A stretch of DNA of 64,000 nucleotides from Streptomyces sp. LUP30 (lineage in GTDB: Bacteria; Actinomycetota; Actinomycetes; Streptomycetales; Streptomycetaceae). The position numbers and the translations under genes are program-made. Below, piece by piece: positions 58,042-64,000 of the stretch. The stretch is taken from the NCBI RefSeq assembly GCF_001746365.1, contig NZ_MJAJ01000018.1:79648-143647 (forward strand). The letters are read 5' to 3'. Within the stretch, counting starts at the first letter, position 1; each line of letters opens with the position of its first letter. The notes below the pieces were generated by a model that saw only the letters and a list, made by a program, of their open reading frames with translations, was not told where the DNA came from and made no database searches.

Positions 58042-58983
58042 ATGGGAGCCCAGCTCCGGGTCTACAAGCGTCGCATCCGATCCGTCACCGCGACCAAGAA
58101 GATCACCAAGGCGATGGAGATGATCGCCGCCTCGCGCGTCGTCAAGGCGCAGCGCAAGGTGGCGGCCTCCGCGCCGTACGCGACCGAGCTCACCCGCGCG
58201 GTCTCGGCGGTCGGCACCGGTTCGAACACCAAGCACCCGCTGACCACGGAGGCGGAGACGGCGACCCGTGCCGCGGTGCTGCTCCTCACGAGCGACCGCG
58301 GACTGGCCGGCGCCTTCAACTCCAACGCGATCAAGGCCGCCGAGCAGCTGACGGCGCGCCTCGAGGCGGAGGGCAAGGAGGTCGACACGTACATCGTCGG
58401 CCGCCGCGGTCTGGCCCACTACAACTTCCGTGAGCGCAAGGTCGCGGAGTCGTGGTCGGGCTTCACCGACGAGCCCACCTACGCGGACGCGAAGAAGGTC
58501 GCGGGTCCGCTGATCGAGGCCATCGAGAAGGACACGGCGGAGGGCGGGGTGGACGAACTCCACATCGTCTTCACCGAGTTCGTCTCGATGATGACGCAGA
58601 CGGCGCTCGGCGACCGTCTGTTGCCGCTCAGCCTCGACGAGGTCGCGAAGACCGAGTCATCAGCGGCTCCCGCCGCGGGGGCGCCGAAGGGCGAGATCCT
58701 TCCGCTGTACGACTTCGAGCCCTCGGCGGAGGACGTCCTCGACGCCCTGCTGCCGCGCTATGTGGAGAGCCGCGTCTACAACGCGCTTCTCCAGTCGGCA
58801 GCCTCGAAGCACGCCGCCACGCGGCGCGCGATGAAGTCGGCCACCGACAACGCAGGAGAGCTCATCGAGACGCTCTCCCGCCTTGCCAACGCGGCCCGCC
58901 AGGCCGAAATCACCCAGGAAATCAGCGAGATCGTCGGTGGCTCCGCAGCCCTGGCCGACGCGACCGCGGGGAGTGACAGGTAA
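58042..58983 (+). CDS. atpG: F1Fo ATP synthase subunit gamma
   Basis: 313 aa, ATG 58042 after AAGGAAGGG. Central stalk. N-terminal coiled-coil QLRVYKRRIRSVTATKKITKAMEMIAASR and C-terminal ALLQSAASKHAATRRAMKSATDNAGELI match the family, with LLTSDRGLAGAFN in between. Its last base overlaps the atpD ATG (TAATG). Confidence 0.97.
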   Translation: MGAQLRVYKRRIRSVTATKKITKAMEMIAASRVVKAQRKVAASAPYATELTRAVSAVGTGSNTKHPLTTEAETATRAAVLLLTSDRGLAGAFNSNAIKAAEQLTARLEAEGKEVDTYIVGRRGLAHYNFRERKVAESWSGFTDEPTYADAKKVAGPLIEAIEKDTAEGGVDELHIVFTEFVSMMTQTALGDRLLPLSLDEVAKTESSAAPAAGAPKGEILPLYDFEPSAEDVLDALLPRYVESRVYNALLQSAASKHAATRRAMKSATDNAGELIETLSRLANAARQAEITQEISEIVGGSAALADATAGSDR

Positions 58984-60419
58984 TGACGACGACAGTTGAG
59001 ACGGCCGTTGCCACGGGCCGCGTCGCCCGGGTCATCGGCCCGGTCGTCGACGTGGAATTCCCCGTCGACGCCATGCCGGAGATCTACAACGCCCTTCACG
59101 TCGAGGTGGCCGACCCGGCCCTCGCCGGCGAGAAGAAGACGCTGACCCTGGAGGTCGCCCAGCACCTGGGTGACGGCCTGGTCCGCACCATCTCCATGCA
59201 GCCCACCGACGGTCTGGTCCGCCAGGCCCCGGTCACCGACACCGGCACGGGCATCACCGTCCCGGTCGGCGACTTCACCAAGGGCAAGGTGTTCAACACC
59301 CTCGGTGAGGTGCTGAACGTCGACGAGCAGTACGAGGGCGAGCGCTGGTCCATCCACCGCAAGGCCCCCAACTTCGACGAGCTCGAGTCGAAGACCGAGA
59401 TGTTCGAGACCGGCGTCAAGGTCATCGACCTTCTCACCCCGTACGTCAAGGGTGGAAAGATCGGTCTGTTCGGCGGTGCCGGCGTCGGCAAGACGGTGCT
59501 CATCCAGGAGATGATCTACCGCGTCGCCAACAACCACGACGGTGTCTCCGTGTTCGCCGGTGTCGGCGAGCGCACCCGTGAGGGCAACGACCTCATCGAG
59601 GAGATGGCCGACTCGGGCGTCATCGACAAGACCGCCCTGGTCTTCGGTCAGATGGACGAGCCCCCGGGCACCCGTCTGCGCGTGGCCCTGGCCGGTCTGA
59701 CCATGGCGGAGTACTTCCGCGATGTGCAGAAGCAGGACGTGCTGTTCTTCATCGACAACATCTTCCGCTTCACCCAGGCCGGTTCCGAGGTCTCGACCCT
59801 GCTCGGCCGCATGCCCTCCGCGGTGGGTTACCAGCCGAACCTGGCCGACGAGATGGGTCTCCTCCAGGAGCGCATCACCTCGACCCGTGGTCACTCGATC
59901 ACCTCGATGCAGGCGATCTACGTCCCCGCGGACGACCTGACCGACCCGGCCCCGGCCACCACCTTCGCCCACCTCGACGCGACGACGGTGCTCTCCCGTC
60001 CGATCTCCGAGAAGGGCATCTACCCGGCCGTGGACCCGCTGGACTCCACGTCCCGGATCCTGGACCCCCGCTACATCGCGGCGGACCACTACAACACCGC
60101 GATGCGCGTCAAGACGGTCCTGCAGAAGTACAAGGACCTTCAGGACATCATCGCGATCCTCGGTATCGACGAGCTGGGCGAAGAGGACAAGCTCACCGTC
60201 CACCGCGCCCGTCGTGTCGAGCGCTTCCTGTCCCAGAACACCCACGTCGCCAAGCAGTTCACCGGCGTCGACGGGTCGGACGTCCCGCTGGACGAGTCGA
60301 TCACCGCGTTCAACGCGATCATCGACGGCGAGTACGACCACTTCCCGGAGCAGGCGTTCTTCCTGTGCGGTGGCATCGAGGACCTGAAGGCCAACGCCAA
60401 GGAGCTGGGCGTCTCCTGA
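58983..60419 (+). CDS. atpD: F1Fo ATP synthase subunit beta
   Basis: 478 aa, ATG 58983. Catalytic subunit: Walker A GGAGVGKT (164-171), GERTREGNDL with the catalytic Glu, and Walker B VLFFIDNIFRF. Ends directly before two strong hairpins that separate it from atpC. Confidence 0.98.
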   Translation: MTTTVETAVATGRVARVIGPVVDVEFPVDAMPEIYNALHVEVADPALAGEKKTLTLEVAQHLGDGLVRTISMQPTDGLVRQAPVTDTGTGITVPVGDFTKGKVFNTLGEVLNVDEQYEGERWSIHRKAPNFDELESKTEMFETGVKVIDLLTPYVKGGKIGLFGGAGVGKTVLIQEMIYRVANNHDGVSVFAGVGERTREGNDLIEEMADSGVIDKTALVFGQMDEPPGTRLRVALAGLTMAEYFRDVQKQDVLFFIDNIFRFTQAGSEVSTLLGRMPSAVGYQPNLADEMGLLQERITSTRGHSITSMQAIYVPADDLTDPAPATTFAHLDATTVLSRPISEKGIYPAVDPLDSTSRILDPRYIAADHYNTAMRVKTVLQKYKDLQDIIAILGIDELGEEDKLTVHRARRVERFLSQNTHVAKQFTGVDGSDVPLDESITAFNAIIDGEYDHFPEQAFFLCGGIEDLKANAKELGVS

Positions 60420-60435
60420 ACTCCCTGAGTTCGCA

Positions 60436-60484
60436 GTGAGCCTCGCGGCTCACGTCTGAGGGGGCGGGCGCGTCCCGCCCCCTC
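60436..60484 (+). terminator. two adjacent hairpins between atpD and atpC
   Basis: GTGAGCC/GGCTCAC (60436-60453) and GAGGGGGCGGG/CCCGCCCCCTC (60458-60484, 11-bp stem, 5-nt loop). They probably weaken or process transcription into atpC. Confidence 0.75.
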
Positions 60485-60552
60485 ACTCACGCCCCTTAGA
60501 CTTGTAACCAACACCCGGCAGAATCAGCCGGGTGGTGACCCGAGGAGCCACC

Positions 60553-60927
60553 TTGGCTGCTGAGCTGCACGTCGCGCTGGTCGCGGCCGACCGAGAGGTC
60601 TGGTCCGGCGAGGCCACCCTGGTCGTCGCGCGCACCACGTCCGGCGACATCGGCGTCATGCCCGGTCACCAGCCGCTGCTCGGTGTGCTGGAGTCGGGCC
60701 CGGTGACCATCCGTACGAGTGATGGTGGAACGGTCGTCGCCGCGGTGCACGGCGGTTTCATCTCGTTCGCGGACAACAAGCTGTCGCTGCTGGCCGAGAT
60801 CGCCGAGCTGTCGGACGAGATCGACGTCCAGCGCGTGGAGCGGGAGCTGGAGCGCGCGAAGGCGGAGGGCGACGCCGCCGCCGAGCGTCGTGCCGACGTA
60901 CGACTGCGTGCGGCGGCCTCGCGCTGA
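60553..60927 (+). CDS. atpC: F1Fo ATP synthase subunit epsilon
   Basis: 124 aa from TTG 60553 (CGAGGAG upstream). N-terminal beta-sandwich (LHVALVAADREVWSGEATLV, TTSGDIGVMPGHQPLLGVL) and the C-terminal two-helix regulatory part (DVQRVERELERAKAEGD). Regulates ATP hydrolysis. Last gene of the operon. Confidence 0.95.
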   Translation: MAAELHVALVAADREVWSGEATLVVARTTSGDIGVMPGHQPLLGVLESGPVTIRTSDGGTVVAAVHGGFISFADNKLSLLAEIAELSDEIDVQRVERELERAKAEGDAAAERRADVRLRAAASR

Positions 60928-61062
60928 CCCAGGGCACAGCCGCATGACGTCACTCAGCCGCGGTCGGTTCCGGAGCAATCCGGCGCCGACCGCGGCTGAG
61001 GCAGATATGGATGTTTTTTCCGTTCCGTTACCTATTTCGGTACCTAGGAGACGAGGAGGTCG

Positions 61063-61515
61063 GTGTCGATGGTCCTCGCTCTGACTGTGTGCGGAATCGT
61101 CGTGGCCCTGGTGGTGCTGGGGTTGTTCGTCTTCGGTCTGCGCCGCAGACTCATCCAGCGCTCCGGCGGCACCTTCGACTGTTCGCTGCGCTGGGACGTC
61201 CCCGAGGAACCGGACACGAGCGGAAAAGGCTGGAGTTACGGCGTCGCCCGCTACAACGGCGACCGCATCGAGTGGTACCGGGTCTTCTCCTACGCCTACC
61301 GCCCGCGCCGTGTCCTGGAGCGCGGCTCGATCGAGGTCGCCGGCCGCCGGCTGCCCGAGGGCGAGGAGGAGCTGGCGCTGCTGTCCGACGCGGTCGTCCT
61401 CGTCTGTGTGCACCGGGAGACCCGTCTCGAACTCGCCATGAGCGAGGACGCGTTGACCGGGTTCCTCGCCTGGCTGGAGGCGGCCCCGCCCGGTCAGCGG
61501 GTGAACGTGGCGTAG
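61063..61515 (+). CDS. DUF2550 membrane-anchored protein
   Basis: 150 aa from GTG 61063 (or ATG 61069). One N-terminal TM (MVLALTVCGIVVALVVLGLFVFGL) followed by RRRLIQRSGGTFDCSLRW and GVARYNGDRIEWYRVFSYAYRPRRVLER, the DUF2550 pattern. Conserved in actinobacteria after atpC; function unknown. Confidence 0.88.
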   Translation: MSMVLALTVCGIVVALVVLGLFVFGLRRRLIQRSGGTFDCSLRWDVPEEPDTSGKGWSYGVARYNGDRIEWYRVFSYAYRPRRVLERGSIEVAGRRLPEGEEELALLSDAVVLVCVHRETRLELAMSEDALTGFLAWLEAAPPGQRVNVA

Positions 61516-61581
61516 CGGCGTCCGCCCTCCCCGGACGGATCCGGGTCCGAAGGGGAGCGAACGCCGCCGGTGGGGCCGGTT

Positions 61582-63414
<1,833 letters not shown>

Positions 63415-63476
63415 CCTGCGCCTCCTCGGGGGGAGTTGGGGGGGCGTGACTGAGCCTTCACACCCACGGTGCCGCG

Positions 63477-63518
63477 AGAATAGAAAGGTCTGGACCACAG
63501 GTCAATAGGTCTGGACCA
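63477..63518 (-). promoter_or_regulatory. chiC promoter with paired 12-bp chitinase repeats
   Basis: On the minus strand: -35 TTGACC (63505-63500), 17-bp spacer, -10 TATTCT (63482-63477). The 12-mer TGGTCCAGACCT occurs at 63518-63507 (upstream of -35) and 63497-63486 (in the spacer). This direct repeat is the known control element of Streptomyces chitinase genes and resembles the DasR site. Confidence 0.9.
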
Positions 63519-63610
63519 GTGCGGGGCGATAAACCTCGGACCGCCCTCCGGATGGCCTCCGAACGGGTTCGGGGAGATCTCCGGATGATCTGCGGATGAC
63601 CTCCCGGTAT

Positions 63611-63960
63611 CACTCGGGCCCGGTCCGCATTCCCAACTCCTGTGCCGGCAGCGCCGCTTGGACCCGGCTGCGCAGCTCCGGTTTCCCCGTGGGCCGGCTC
63701 ACGCGGGTCTTTGCCGTCGCCTCCGCCCCGTCCCGGAGGGCGCGCGGGCCGGCCGCGCGGCCGGCCCGCGCGCCCTCCGGGACGGGGCGGGCTCGGCGAT
63801 CGGACGCCGGGTCACGGCCGGGGCGATCGGCCCCTCCCCGGCCGCCACCGTACGGACCGCGGCCGGCAGTCTGCGGCCTCCGTGCTCTTCAGCGGAAAGC
63901 CGGCAGCGGCGGATGCTGTGCGCCGTCGGCGTCACCCTCGTCGTCGCCGCGAGGTACACC
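63611..63960 (-). pseudogene. decayed NarL/LuxR-type response regulator
   Basis: Minus strand. Two recognisable pieces remain. The receiver end reads LPAAVRTVAAGEGPIAPAVTRRPIAE (about 63860-63780). The end of the LuxR DNA-binding helix reads EATAKTRVSRPTGK then PELRSRVQAA (about 63722-63650), where intact relatives have EATVKTHVSR...LRDRVQA. The HTH start between them is missing and the space holds a perfect 68-bp palindrome. Stop at 63613-63611. Some residues are unusual (Pro in helices), so this is a relic. Confidence 0.6.
63723..63790. repeat. perfect 68-bp palindrome
   Basis: Two 34-bp arms (63723-63756 and 63757-63790) are exact reverse complements with no spacer; the centre is GGCCGGCCGCGCGGCCGGCC. 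Pure G+C apart from a few bases. Could act as a bidirectional terminator or extrude as a cruciform. Confidence 0.92.
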
Positions 63961-64000
63961 CTCTTCCCGAGGAGGCGAGCGAAGGGTGAACCGGAGCGGG

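Noticed and set aside
56356..58563. 735-aa minus-strand frame opposite atpA and atpG
   Set aside because: Shadow of ATP synthase genes with strong conserved motifs.

Overview
The window looks like a Streptomyces chromosome. G+C is very high, GTG and TTG starts are common, and the right half carries a gene order I recognise from Streptomyces: nrtL-lysA-hom-thrC-thrB-rho, then rpmE-prfA-prmC-tsaC-phosphatase-glyA-wecA-like, then atpI-B-E-F-H-A-G-D-C, a DUF2550 gene and chiC. A tRNA-Arg(CCG) gene on the minus strand at 32166-32237 separates this core from the accessory DNA that fills positions 1 to about 32165.

Accessory part. (1) 177-12736 is a tight five-gene plus-strand operon: a DUF262 (GmrSD-type) protein, a DUF3696 AAA ATPase, an unrecognised 321-aa protein, a 2256-aa DEAD/DEAH-DUF1998 helicase with a nuclease-like C-terminal region, and a UvrD-type helicase with a RelE-like N-terminus. 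It looks like an anti-mobile-element (defence) operon and is my main candidate for an undescribed system. (2) 13601-16086 holds a caspase-like protease next to an alpha/beta hydrolase, visibly poorer in G+C than their surroundings; they look like a two-gene effector cassette. (3) 16256-20097 is an IS481-family element with long inverted ends and a 14-bp target duplication. Its transposase is split by about 2 kb of foreign DNA, and the element sits in the last codons of a minus-strand gene. (4) 20081-30179 is an actinomycete integrative and conjugative element (AICE, pSAM2-like): a DUF1152 gene, two GntR/UTRA regulators with visible operators, an RsbW-like ATPase, TraB/FtsK (frameshifted here), Spd-type spread proteins, RepSA, Xis and Int. 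Two cargo genes and a hairpin lie between int and the tRNA-Arg gene, which is the likely attachment site. No matching left attachment site is visible in the window.

Core part. A response regulator and an ArgS-like protein precede the lysine/threonine genes (lysA, hom, thrC, thrB). rho carries the long disordered insert usual in actinobacteria. A secreted trypsin-like protease and an LCP cell-wall ligase follow. Then come the translation genes: rpmE under an exact sigma-R-type promoter, prfA, its methylase prmC, and the tRNA-modification gene tsaC. Next are a phosphatase-like protein lacking the usual nucleophile, serine hydroxymethyltransferase, a WecA-like membrane transferase and the complete F1Fo ATP synthase operon. 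The window ends with chitinase C under a promoter carrying the two 12-bp chitinase repeats, and a decayed LuxR-type response regulator containing a perfect 68-bp palindrome.

All functional calls rest on reading motifs and on remembered family features; no database search was run.
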